Positions 27,199 to 35,123 of a DNA stretch of 64,000 nucleotides are shown piece after piece. The position numbers and the translations under genes were made by a program. The notes beneath the pieces were generated by a model. It was not told the origin of the DNA and made no database searches. It worked only from the letters and a program-made list of their open reading frames with translations. How positions within the stretch are numbered: position 1 is the stretch's first letter; every line of letters begins with the position of its first letter. Source of the DNA: Peptostreptococcus faecalis (lineage in GTDB: Bacteria > Bacillota > Clostridia > Peptostreptococcales > Peptostreptococcaceae); the NCBI RefSeq assembly GCF_900240845.1, contig NZ_OERU01000004.1, forward strand, positions 1 through 64,000. The letters are read 5' to 3'.

Positions 27199-27237
27199 AT
27201 GAAACTTAATGTATATATTAATAAAAACAAATATTAA
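27199..27237 (+). CDS. Possible 12-residue leader peptide upstream of the ABC exporter
   Basis: ATG 27199, six bases after AGAGGAG (27186-27192), opens a frame MKLNVYINKNKY that stops at TAA 27235. It ends 41 bases before the first ABC gene. In Bacillus the drug exporter BmrCD is controlled by translation of a leader peptide (BmrB). I see no terminator between this ORF and the exporter, so the mechanism, if real, would differ. No homology can be claimed for so short a peptide. Confidence 0.35.
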   Translation: MKLNVYINKNKY

Positions 27238-27278
27238 ACAAAAAAAATTAAATATAGAAAGGAAGTAAGGTAGTTTAT

Positions 27279-29036
27279 ATGATTAAAATATTTAAATATT
27301 TTTCGAAAAAAGAGTGGGGACTAGTATTTTTCACTTTGTTTTTTATAGTAGTTCAGGTATGGTTGGATTTGACAATGCCAGATTATATGTCAAAAATAAC
27401 TGTTCTAGTTCAGACAGAAGGAAGCACGATGTCAGATATTTTGAGTGCTGGTGGAAAAATGATTTTATGTGCTTTTGGAAGTTTGCTGGCTTCAATAGTG
27501 ACTGCTATAGCGGCTTCAAGAATAGCGAGTGATTTTAGTGCGGATTTAAGGCGCATATTATTTGAAAAAATACAGTCTTTTTCTATGGGAGAAATTGGAT
27601 ATTTTTCAACACCTAGTTTAATTACTCGTTCTACTAATGACGTGACGCAGGTTCAGATGTTGATAGTTTTAGGACTACAAATGTTGATAAAAGCGCCTAT
27701 CATGGCTACATGGGCAATATTTAAAATTGCGGGTAAGGATTGGCATTGGAGTCTTTCTACAGGTATTTCTGTAGTAGTTCTATTGATTATAGTTGGAATA
27801 TGTATTCTTTTAGCTTCTCCTAAGTTTAAAAAATTACAAAGTTTAACAGATGATTTAAATAGGGTTACTCGTGAAAATTTGAGTGGTATTAGAGTGGTAA
27901 GAGCATATAACGCTGAAAAATATCAAGAGGACAAATTTGAAGTAGTAAATGATGAACTTACAAAAACACACTTGTTCACTATGCGTACAATGTCATTTCT
28001 TATGCCTAGTATCCAAATGATTCTAAGTGGACTTTCACTATCGATATTTTGGATTGGTGCTGTTCTTATAGATAGAAGCAATATGGTTGGAAAAATAAAT
28101 TTATTCTCAGACATGATGGTATTTTCTCAATATGCTATTCAGATTGTAATGGCATTTATGATGTTGGTAATGATTTTTGTGATATTACCTCGTGCATCTG
28201 TAGCTGCAAATCGTATATTAGAAGTGCTAAGTCAGAAATTATCAATTATAGATGGAAAAGAAACGGAAGGATTATCTGACAAAGTAGGGGAAATAGAATT
28301 TAGAGATGTATATTTTAGATACCCAGATGCTGAAGATGATGTGTTAGAAAGTATTTCTTTTACAGCTAAAAAGGGTGAAACGATAGCATTTATAGGATCT
28401 ACTGGATGTGGAAAGAGTACAGTTGTAAATCTAGTTCCTCGTTTTTATGACGCTACTAGTGGTCAAGTATTAGTAGAAGGAATGGATGTTAGAGAGTATA
28501 CACAAGAAGCATTGAGAAATAAAATAGGGTATGTTTCTCAAAAAGCGACTTTATTTACTGGGACTATTAGATCAAATGTAGATTATGGATATAATGGTAA
28601 ATCAAAAGCAAGTGATGAAAATCTTAAAGATGCAGTGTCTATAGCACAAGCAACTGAATTTGTAGAAGGTATGGAAGATACTTATGATGCGCGTATTTCA
28701 CAGGGAGGAGCGAATCTTTCCGGTGGGCAGAAACAGAGAATTTCTATTGCCAGAGCGATTGCACGTAGACCAGAAATATTGATATTTGACGATTCTTTCT
28801 CAGCTCTTGACTATAAAACAGATAGAATGTTGAGAGAATCATTGAACAAAGAATGCAAGGATGCAACTAAATTAATTGTTGCACAAAGAATAGGTACGAT
28901 TAGAGATGCGGATAAGATAATAGTCTTAGATGAGGGTAAAATTGTTGGAAGTGGAAAGCATGAAGACTTGATGAAAACTTCCACAGTTTATCAGCAGATA
29001 GCACTTTCTCAGCTTTCAAAGGAGGAATTAAGCTAA
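27279..29036 (+). CDS. Heterodimeric ABC exporter, subunit with the degenerate ATP site
   Basis: 585 aa, membrane domain (six helices, about 1-310) fused to an ATPase. Walker A is GSTGCGKST (about residue 372) and the signature LSGGQKQ is canonical (about 480). Walker B reads LIFDDSFSALD, with Asp in place of the catalytic Glu, and the switch histidine is Gln (VAQRIGTI). This is the pattern of the degenerate half of heterodimeric multidrug exporters such as LmrC or BmrC. It is coupled to its partner by a one-base TAATG overlap. The substrate is unknown; a drug or peptide is likely given the divergent TetR. Confidence 0.93.
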   Translation: MIKIFKYFSKKEWGLVFFTLFFIVVQVWLDLTMPDYMSKITVLVQTEGSTMSDILSAGGKMILCAFGSLLASIVTAIAASRIASDFSADLRRILFEKIQSFSMGEIGYFSTPSLITRSTNDVTQVQMLIVLGLQMLIKAPIMATWAIFKIAGKDWHWSLSTGISVVVLLIIVGICILLASPKFKKLQSLTDDLNRVTRENLSGIRVVRAYNAEKYQEDKFEVVNDELTKTHLFTMRTMSFLMPSIQMILSGLSLSIFWIGAVLIDRSNMVGKINLFSDMMVFSQYAIQIVMAFMMLVMIFVILPRASVAANRILEVLSQKLSIIDGKETEGLSDKVGEIEFRDVYFRYPDAEDDVLESISFTAKKGETIAFIGSTGCGKSTVVNLVPRFYDATSGQVLVEGMDVREYTQEALRNKIGYVSQKATLFTGTIRSNVDYGYNGKSKASDENLKDAVSIAQATEFVEGMEDTYDARISQGGANLSGGQKQRISIARAIARRPEILIFDDSFSALDYKTDRMLRESLNKECKDATKLIVAQRIGTIRDADKIIVLDEGKIVGSGKHEDLMKTSTVYQQIALSQLSKEELS

Positions 29037-31369
29037 TGGAAAAAAATAAAACAAAAAAATCTTCTGGAACTTGGGGAAAAATGATAGCGTATTCGAAAAA
29101 ATATATAGCGATTGTAATAGTTGCTATTATATGTGCTATTTCAGGAACTGTATTTACATTAGTTGGTCCAGATAAATTATCAGAGATGACGGATACCGTT
29201 ACAGAGGGAGTTAAGCCGGATATAGAAAAATTCAAAGAAATATCAAAAGAAATTTCTACAAATTTTTCGGATAATATGCCAGCTTTAATAGAAAAAATAA
29301 ATAAAAATATGTCTGATAAAGAAGCTATGAGTGCTAATATGAGTAAGATTATGACATCAGAAAGCATTTCAGCTGAAGAAAAAAAATCTCTACAAGATGC
29401 GATAAAAGAGATGAGTGCTTCTTCAAATAGTAAGGAAGCCAGTGAAAAACTGATGTCTTTACCAGATGGCGTGTTGGATATTTTATTTAGTAAAATTGAA
29501 GTGAATGGAGTAGAACTCTCTGGCAAGGAACAGGTTCAAGTACTTAAATCATTGGAAAAAATGGATAAAAAAGATGAAAAATCAATGATTAAGTCTATAA
29601 ATAAATTGCCTGAGGCTGCAAAGGAAACTTTGTATAAAGATTTTAAAATAGATGGAGTTTTAATTTCTAGCAAAGATCAGATGAAAATGATGGATATATT
29701 CTCGAATTTAAATATGAAAGACACTGAAGATACAATGGCAGCCATGGACAAGCTACCAAAGTCTATATACGGTCTAGTAAAATCATCAGTGGATATGGAT
29801 AAAGTCTTTGGAATAGGATTTTTGCTTATAATTTTATATGCCCTTAGCTACATATTGTCTACTCTTCAAGGCTGGATAATGGCAACTATTACTCAAAAAA
29901 TATCAAAAGCATTGCGCTATGATATTTCAAAGAAGATAAACAAACTTCCTATGTCATTTTATGATAGAACAACGACAGGAGATGTTTTATCTAGAGTAAC
30001 TAATGATGTAGATACTATTAGCCAATCTTTAAATCAGAGTATAGGAAATCTAGTATCATCTGCAGTGTTGTTTTTAGGATCGCTATTTATGATGTTAAAG
30101 ACTAGTGGAACAATGACATTGACAGCGATAGTATCAGTTTTAATAGGTTTTGTAATGATGTTTGCCATAATGAGAAGGAGTCAAAAATACTTTACAAGAC
30201 AGCAAAAACACTTGGGTGAAATTAACGGACATATAGAAGAAATATATACTGGTCACAACGTTGTGAAGGCATACAATGGAGAAGCCGATGCTGAGAAAAC
30301 TTTCTCGACTCTAAATGAAAAACTTAGAGATAGTGCATTTAAGTCACAGTGTTTATCTGGTTTGATGATGCCGATAATGATGTTTATTGGTAACTTTGGA
30401 TACGTAGCTGTCTGCGTTGTCGGAGGAATGTTAGCTCTAAACGATAAAATAAGTTTCGGGGTAATAGTAGCGTTTATGATGTATGTAAGGTATTTTACTC
30501 AGCCACTTTCACAAATAGCACAAGCTATGCAGGCTCTACAATCCGCAGGTGCTGCAGGAGGAAGAGTATTTGAATTCCTTGAAGCAAAAGAGATGGAAGA
30601 TGAGAGTGATAAGGTAACATCCCTTCCTGAATCAGGAGGAAGTGTAGAATTTGAGCACGTTGAATTCGGATATGAAGGAACTGATAAGAACGTTATAAAT
30701 GACTTTTCTGTAAAGGTTGAATCAGGGCAAAAAATTGCGATTGTAGGACCGACAGGAGCGGGTAAAACCACTATTGTAAACCTTCTGATGAGATTCCATG
30801 AAATTAAAAATGGCGATATAAAAATAGATGGTATATCTACAAGAGATTTAACTAGAGAAGCGGTGCACTCACAATTTTGTATGGTTTTACAAGATACATG
30901 GCTATTTGAAGGAACTGTAAGAGAGAATCTAGTTTACTGTGAAGAAGGAATACCAGATGAAAAGATAAAATCTGCTTGTAAAGCTGTTGGATTGGATCAC
31001 TTTATTAGAACATTACCAAAGGGATACGACACAGTATTAAATGAGCAGGTAAGTCTTTCACAAGGTGAAAAGCAACAATTAACTATTGCAAGAGCTATGA
31101 TTTCAGACAAACCAATGCTAATTCTTGATGAAGCTACAAGTTCTGTAGATACACGAACAGAGTTATTAATTCAAAATGCAATGGATGAATTGATGAAAAA
31201 TCGTACATCTTTTGTAATAGCTCATAGATTATCTACAATAAAAAATGCAGATGTAATCCTTGTAATGAATGAGGGAGATATAATAGAAAAGGGAAATCAT
31301 GAAGAACTATTAGAATCTGGAGGATTTTACGCAGATCTTTATAATAGTCAGTTTGAACAAGCCCTATAA
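29036..31369 (+). CDS. Heterodimeric ABC exporter, catalytic subunit with a large repeat-containing extracellular loop
   Basis: 777 aa, longer than the usual 580-670. The first membrane helix (about 20-43) is followed by about 205 hydrophilic residues before helix 2 (about 258). This insert contains two tandem 49-residue repeats (142-190 and 191-239), with LP at the start and GV-x-(L/I)-S-x-K-(E/D)-Q in the middle, and a weaker third copy before them. With a cytoplasmic N-terminus the insert faces outside. The ATPase has Walker A GPTGAGKTT (about 570), a changed signature LSQGEKQ (about 672), an intact Walker B LILDEA with Glu (about 694) and the switch His (VIAHRLST). Signature and Walker changes are complementary to those of the partner. 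Confidence 0.93.
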   Translation: MEKNKTKKSSGTWGKMIAYSKKYIAIVIVAIICAISGTVFTLVGPDKLSEMTDTVTEGVKPDIEKFKEISKEISTNFSDNMPALIEKINKNMSDKEAMSANMSKIMTSESISAEEKKSLQDAIKEMSASSNSKEASEKLMSLPDGVLDILFSKIEVNGVELSGKEQVQVLKSLEKMDKKDEKSMIKSINKLPEAAKETLYKDFKIDGVLISSKDQMKMMDIFSNLNMKDTEDTMAAMDKLPKSIYGLVKSSVDMDKVFGIGFLLIILYALSYILSTLQGWIMATITQKISKALRYDISKKINKLPMSFYDRTTTGDVLSRVTNDVDTISQSLNQSIGNLVSSAVLFLGSLFMMLKTSGTMTLTAIVSVLIGFVMMFAIMRRSQKYFTRQQKHLGEINGHIEEIYTGHNVVKAYNGEADAEKTFSTLNEKLRDSAFKSQCLSGLMMPIMMFIGNFGYVAVCVVGGMLALNDKISFGVIVAFMMYVRYFTQPLSQIAQAMQALQSAGAAGGRVFEFLEAKEMEDESDKVTSLPESGGSVEFEHVEFGYEGTDKNVINDFSVKVESGQKIAIVGPTGAGKTTIVNLLMRFHEIKNGDIKIDGISTRDLTREAVHSQFCMVLQDTWLFEGTVRENLVYCEEGIPDEKIKSACKAVGLDHFIRTLPKGYDTVLNEQVSLSQGEKQQLTIARAMISDKPMLILDEATSSVDTRTELLIQNAMDELMKNRTSFVIAHRLSTIKNADVILVMNEGDIIEKGNHEELLESGGFYADLYNSQFEQAL

Positions 31370-31397
31370 ACAACAATATAATCAGTAAAATTATTCT

Positions 31398-31458
31398 AAA
31401 CCTAAGTGTCTATCAAAAAAAATAACTAGCTAGTATATTTTGATTGACATTTAGGTTT
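31398..31458. repeat. Long imperfect inverted repeat over the rpmG promoter
   Basis: The 21-base arms 31398-31418 (beginning AAACCTAAGTGTC) and 31438-31458 are complementary at 19 of 21 positions. The perfect palindrome ACTAGCTAGT (31425-31434) lies near the centre. The right arm includes the -35 box of the rpmG promoter. It lacks a T tract, so it does not look like an ordinary terminator for the ABC genes. Confidence 0.7.
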
Positions 31459-31472
31459 AATTATGGTATTTT
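31444..31472 (+). promoter_or_regulatory. Promoter of rpmG-secE-nusG-rplK-rplA
   Basis: A perfect TTGACA (31444-31449), a 17-bp spacer and TATTTT (31467-31472) preceded by TG-G (extended -10). About 115 nt of leader follow before rpmG. Confidence 0.7.
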
Positions 31473-31593
31473 ATGTAGGACGCCTTTTATTGAGAACAAT
31501 AGAGGTTTAGTGACATTGGAAGGTAATAGTTACTTGATTTTTTCAGGAAGCTATATCATCATATATATTATATCAATTTTGGAGGTGTAACAG

Positions 31594-31743
31594 ATGAGAG
31601 TTAGAGTAACTTTAGCGTGTACAGATTGTAATCAGAGAAATTATAACACAACTAAGAACAAGAAAAACAATCCTGACAGAATAGAATTACAGAAATACTG
31701 CAAATTTTGTAAAAAGCACACTGCTCATAAAGAAACTAAGTAA
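31594..31743 (+). CDS. rpmG: 50S ribosomal protein L33
   Basis: 49 aa starting [17 protein letters not shown] and ending HTAHKETK. Two CxxC pairs (CTDC and CKFC) show the zinc-binding form of L33. GGAGGTG precedes the ATG. It is the first gene of the secE-nusG transcript, the classical order in Firmicutes. Confidence 0.97.
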   Translation: MRVRVTLACTDCNQRNYNTTKNKKNNPDRIELQKYCKFCKKHTAHKETK

Positions 31744-31765
31744 TTAGAAAAAGGATGTGAGTAAA

Positions 31766-31978
31766 ATGGCTAAAGAAAATGTTAATGTATCAGAAAAGAA
31801 AGTCGGTTTTATTAAGGGAACTATAAATGAACTTAAGAAAGTGACTTGGCCTACAAAAGCTGAATTAGCGTCAAAGACAAGTGTTGTATTAGCCGTTGTC
31901 GTTGTAGCTACTCTATTTGTATGGCTTGTAGACACAGGATTATCGAAACTTCTTAGTTTGCTGATTCAGTATAAGTAA
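31766..31978 (+). CDS. secE: Preprotein translocase subunit SecE
   Basis: 70 aa with one C-terminal membrane helix, preceded by the conserved amphipathic stretch FIKGTINELKKVTWPTKAEL. SecE clamps the two halves of SecY in the export channel. I use ATG 31766, ten bases after AAGGA; the GTG at 31757 overlaps that site. Confidence 0.96.
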   Translation: MAKENVNVSEKKVGFIKGTINELKKVTWPTKAELASKTSVVLAVVVVATLFVWLVDTGLSKLLSLLIQYK

Positions 31979-32014
31979 GCGGATGGATAATCGCTGTATG
32001 AAAGGATGATTTTG

Positions 32015-32557
32015 ATGTCAGAAGAAAGAGACTTGAAATGGTATGTAGTTCATACATACTCTGGACATGAAAATAAGGTAAAAACTACAATTGAAAATAC
32101 CGTGAAAAATAGAGGTATGGAAGATATAATTGAACAAGTTATTGTTCCTACTGAAGATGTGGTTACGACTACTAAAACTGGTAAGGAAAAAGTAAGCCAG
32201 AGGAAGGTATTTCCAAGCTATGTTATTATTAAGATGGAAATGACAGATGAATCATGGTATATCGTAAGAAACACTAAAGGTGTTACTGGGTTTGTAGGCC
32301 CAGGATCTAAGCCTGTTCCGTTGACTGTCGATGAAGTAAAAGCAATGGGAATAGAATTGCCTAATTCAAAAATAGTAAGTGGAGAAATAGATCTTAACCC
32401 TGGTGATTCAGTTAAAATAATAAGTGGAGCATTTGTTGACAATGTAGGCGAAGTTGACGATGTGAATCTTGAGAAAAAAGAAGTTAAAGTTTATGTTAAT
32501 GCATTTGGTAGAAAGGCCTTGGTAACATTAAGGCTTGAAAATATAGAGAAAGTATAA
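32015..32557 (+). CDS. nusG: Transcription termination/antitermination protein NusG
   Basis: 180 aa. The N-terminal NGN domain (WYVVHTYSGHENKVK, PSYVIIKMEMTDESWYIVRN, GVTGFVGPGSKPVPL) binds RNA polymerase. The C-terminal KOW domain (NPGDSVKIISGAFVDNVGEV) contacts ribosomal S10 or Rho. ATG 32015 is preferred over 32006 because AGGA lies eight bases upstream. Confidence 0.97.
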   Translation: MSEERDLKWYVVHTYSGHENKVKTTIENTVKNRGMEDIIEQVIVPTEDVVTTTKTGKEKVSQRKVFPSYVIIKMEMTDESWYIVRNTKGVTGFVGPGSKPVPLTVDEVKAMGIELPNSKIVSGEIDLNPGDSVKIISGAFVDNVGEVDDVNLEKKEVKVYVNAFGRKALVTLRLENIEKV

Positions 32558-32571
32558 GGAGGTGCAATTAA

Positions 32572-32997
32572 ATGGCTAAGAAAATAATAGGACAAATTAA
32601 ATTACAAATACCTGCAGGAAAGGCTACTCCAGCTCCACCAGTTGGACCAGCACTAGGACAGCACGGTGTAAATATTATGGCTTTTACAAAGGAATTCAAT
32701 GCTAAGACAGCTGATCAGGCTGGAATGATTATACCAGTAGTAATAAGTGTATATCAGGATAGATCTTTTAGTTTTATAACTAAGACTCCACCAGCTGCTG
32801 TACTTATAAAAAAGGCTATAAACCTAAAGAGTGGATCTGGAGAACCTAACAAGAACAAGGTTGGAAAGATTACAGAAGCTCAGGTTAGAGAAATTGCTGA
32901 ATTAAAGCTAAAAGACCTAAACGCTGCATCAGTAGAATCTGCAATGAAGATGATTGCTGGTACTGCTAGAAGTATGGGCGTTACAGTTGTTGACTAA
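32572..32997 (+). CDS. rplK: 50S ribosomal protein L11
   Basis: 141 aa. The N-terminal proline-rich [20 protein letters not shown], the target region of thiostrepton-class drugs, is intact. The C-terminal RNA-binding domain ends [10 protein letters not shown]. It forms the GTPase-associated centre with 23S rRNA and the L10/L12 stalk. Confidence 0.98.
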   Translation: MAKKIIGQIKLQIPAGKATPAPPVGPALGQHGVNIMAFTKEFNAKTADQAGMIIPVVISVYQDRSFSFITKTPPAAVLIKKAINLKSGSGEPNKNKVGKITEAQVREIAELKLKDLNAASVESAMKMIAGTARSMGVTVVD

Positions 32998-33026
32998 TTA
33001 AAGTCTAAATTTATTATTCGCTATGT

Positions 33027-33071
33027 AAGACGAAAGTCTTATTAGTGGGAGGTTAATACCGTATATACCAC
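33027..33071 (+). promoter_or_regulatory. Probable L1-binding element between rplK and rplA
   Basis: A small GAAA-loop hairpin (AAGAC at 33027-33031 with GTCTT at 33036-33040) is followed by a structure with GTGG (33045-33048) pairing with CCAC (33068-33071) around GAGGTTAATACC and GTATATA. The shape, a helix with an asymmetric internal loop next to the rplA ribosome binding site, resembles L1 autoregulatory sites. The match is by eye. Confidence 0.5.
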
Positions 33072-33086
33072 AAGGAGGAATTAGAA

Positions 33087-33785
33087 ATGGGAAGAAAAGG
33101 AAAAAGATATGCAGAAGCATTTGCAAAAGTAGATAGAGATGTTTATTATGATGCATCAGAAGCACTTAAATTATCAGTAGATACTGCAAATGCAAAGTTT
33201 GATGAAACTATTGAAGCTCACATTAAGTTGGGTGTTGACTCTAGACATGCTGAACAGCAGGTTAGAGGAGCAGTTGTACTACCACATGGTACAGGAAAAA
33301 CTAAAAGAGTACTAGTATTTGCAAAGGGAGAAAAAGCTAAAGAAGCTGAAGCTGCTGGAGCAGATTTTGTTGGAGCTGATGAATTAGTTCAGAAGATCCA
33401 AGGAGAAAACTGGTTTGACTTTGATGTAGTAGTAGCTACTCCTGATATGATGGGTGTAGTAGGTAGATTAGGTAGAGTATTAGGTCCTAAAGGATTAATG
33501 CCAAACCCTAAGTCTGGAACAGTTACATTTGATGTAGCAAAAGCTATTGAAGAAATTAAAGCTGGTAAGGTTGAATACAGATTAGACAAGACTAATATTA
33601 TTCACGTTCCAGTTGGAAAAGCTTCATTTGGTGCTGAAAAAATATTTGACAACTTTAAGGTACTTATGGACGCTATAATTAAAGCTAAGCCATCTGCTGC
33701 AAAGGGTCAGTATATTAAGAGTGTAACAGTTGCTGCTTCAATGGGACCTGGAGTAAAGATAAACCCAGTTAAAGTAACTGACTAA
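33087..33785 (+). CDS. rplA: 50S ribosomal protein L1
   Basis: 232 aa with the L1 signatures [20 protein letters not shown] and [13 protein letters not shown]1 forms the mobile stalk at the E site and represses its own operon by binding messenger, probably at 33045-33071. AAGGAGGAA lies before the ATG. Confidence 0.98.
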   Translation: MGRKGKRYAEAFAKVDRDVYYDASEALKLSVDTANAKFDETIEAHIKLGVDSRHAEQQVRGAVVLPHGTGKTKRVLVFAKGEKAKEAEAAGADFVGADELVQKIQGENWFDFDVVVATPDMMGVVGRLGRVLGPKGLMPNPKSGTVTFDVAKAIEEIKAGKVEYRLDKTNIIHVPVGKASFGAEKIFDNFKVLMDAIIKAKPSAAKGQYIKSVTVAASMGPGVKINPVKVTD

Positions 33786-33793
33786 TTAAATTC

Positions 33794-33819
33794 TTCAAAA
33801 AAGAATTATCTTTTTTGAA
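33794..33819 (+). terminator. Possible weak terminator after rplA
   Basis: TTCAAAAAAG (33794-33803) pairs with CTTTTTTGAA (33810-33819). The stem is all A/T except one C-G, G-C at the ends, and the T run is within the stem itself. It may give partial termination before the separate rplJ promoter. Confidence 0.4.
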
Positions 33820-33827
33820 TATTACTG

Positions 33828-33855
33828 TTGACACAGGTTGACAAAGTATGATAAT
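33828..33855 (+). promoter_or_regulatory. Promoter of rplJ-rplL
   Basis: A perfect TTGACA (33828-33833) and GATAAT (33850-33855), 16 bp apart; a second TTGACA follows at 33838. It supplies L10/L12 independently of rplKA. Confidence 0.65.
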
Positions 33856-33883
33856 ATTGTCAATGTTAAAAAAGAATAGATTT

Positions 33884-33986
33884 GCCGTAGACAGTGGGTG
33901 CTAATATTAGCTTAATTTCCTACCGAGGTTGCGATATACGTGATACTTGCGCCCTTGTTGTCTATATGATAACAAGGGCTTTTTAA
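33884..33986 (+). ncRNA. Ribosomal protein L10 leader with an overlapping terminator (attenuator)
   Basis: The sequence and pairing match the L10 leader: an outer helix TAGACA/TGTCTA (33888-33893, 33959-33964) and GGGTGC/GCGCCC (33896-33901, 33949-33954), with the conserved interior CCTACCGAGG. The 3' strand overlaps the left arm of a terminator, GCCCTTGTT (33951-33959) with AACAAGGGC (33971-33979), then TTTTTAATTTTT. The two folds exclude each other, so L10/L12 levels can set rplJL transcription, as known for Bacillus. Confidence 0.85.
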
Positions 33987-34036
33987 TTTTTACGGTAAGT
34001 GCTAAACTTTATTCTGTGAAGGAGGTGCACTAAAAA

Positions 34037-34549
34037 ATGAGTAAAGCTATAGAAATGAAATCAGCTGTGGTTTCAGAAATAGTTGAAAAATTAAACAAGG
34101 CTCAGTCTGTTGTAGTTGTAGATTACAAGGGATTAACAGTCGAAGAAGTTACTGACCTTAGAAGTCAGATGAGAGAAGCTGGTGTAGATTACAAGGTATA
34201 CAAGAATACACTTGTAAGAAGAGCTGCTAAAGAAATTGAAGGTGAAGCTTATTCAAACTTCAATGATGAAATATTAGTAGGTGCTAATGCAATTGCATTC
34301 GGTTACGATGATCCAGTTGCTCCAGCTAGAATCTTAAAGGGATTCATGGAAAAAAATCCTAATAAGATCTCACTAAAGATGGGTGTTGTAGAAGGTGAAT
34401 TCTACAATGAAGAAAAGATTGTTGCTCTTGCTTCAATTCCATCAAGAGAAGTTCTTATTGCTAAGCTTCTTGGAAGCCTTAAGGCTCCAATGTCTAACTT
34501 CGCTTACTTGTTAGACGCTGTTGCTAAGTCAAAAGAAGAAGAAGCTTAA
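34037..34549 (+). CDS. rplJ: 50S ribosomal protein L10
   Basis: 170 aa, starting MSKAIEMKSAVVSEIVEKLN, with VVVDYKGLTVEEVTDLRSQMREAGV and the C-terminal helix that binds L12 dimers (LKAPMSNFAYLLDAVAKSKEE). It is the base of the ribosomal stalk and the repressor of its own operon through the upstream leader. Confidence 0.98.
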   Translation: MSKAIEMKSAVVSEIVEKLNKAQSVVVVDYKGLTVEEVTDLRSQMREAGVDYKVYKNTLVRRAAKEIEGEAYSNFNDEILVGANAIAFGYDDPVAPARILKGFMEKNPNKISLKMGVVEGEFYNEEKIVALASIPSREVLIAKLLGSLKAPMSNFAYLLDAVAKSKEEEA

Positions 34550-34554
34550 TATAG

Positions 34555-34570
34555 TGCCAATAAATTGGCA
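34555..34570 (+). other. Hairpin in the rplJ-rplL gap
   Basis: TGCCAA (34555-34560), a TAAA loop and TTGGCA (34565-34570), without a T tract. It may mark a processing site or shape the rplL leader; rplL must be made in excess over rplJ. Confidence 0.5.
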
Positions 34571-34629
34571 TGTATTACAATTAATGAATTAAAGTCAAAA
34601 TAATAAAATAAACACGGAGGTGCGATAAA

Positions 34630-34995
34630 ATGACAATAGAACAAATATTAGAAGCTATAGAAAACATGAAAGTTTTAGAATTAAACGAATTAGTTAAGGC
34701 TGCAGAAGAAAAATTTGGTGTATCTGCTGCTGCTCCAGTTGCAGTTGCTGGTGCTGCTGCCGGTGGTGCTGCTGCTGAAGAAAAGAGCGAATTCGATGTT
34801 ATATTAACAAGTGCTGGTTCTTCAAAGGTTGGAGTAATCAAGGAAGTTAGAGGTATAACTGGATTAGGTCTTAAGGAAGCTAAGGAAGTAGTTGATAACG
34901 CTCCTAAGGCTGTTAAGGAAGGCGTATCTAAGGAAGAAGCTGAACAGATTAAAGAAAAATTAGAAGCTGCTGGTGCATCAGTAGAAGTTAAGTAA
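34630..34995 (+). CDS. rplL: 50S ribosomal protein L7/L12
   Basis: 121 aa. The N-terminal dimer domain, an alanine/glycine-rich hinge ([18 protein letters not shown]) and the C-terminal factor-binding domain ([20 protein letters not shown]) are all present. Four to six copies per ribosome recruit translation factors. A terminator follows at once, so rpoB is not in this operon. Confidence 0.98.
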   Translation: MTIEQILEAIENMKVLELNELVKAAEEKFGVSAAAPVAVAGAAAGGAAAEEKSEFDVILTSAGSSKVGVIKEVRGITGLGLKEAKEVVDNAPKAVKEGVSKEEAEQIKEKLEAAGASVEVK

Positions 34996-35034
34996 TTAAT
35001 TTTTTATAATTTGATTAAATAATTTGATAAAAGG

Positions 35035-35078
35035 GGGTTGTCTGCATCAATTTTAGATCGGGCGACTCTTTTTTTATA
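35035..35078 (+). terminator. Terminator of rplJ-rplL
   Basis: GGGTTGTCT (35035-35043) pairs with GGGCGACTC (35060-35068), with G-U pairs, followed by a run of nine T. It separates the ribosomal genes from the inserted block before rpoB. Confidence 0.75.
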
Positions 35079-35123
35079 TAAAAATATATATTGTGTTTAG
35101 TAAATACCTACTAGGAGGTTGCT

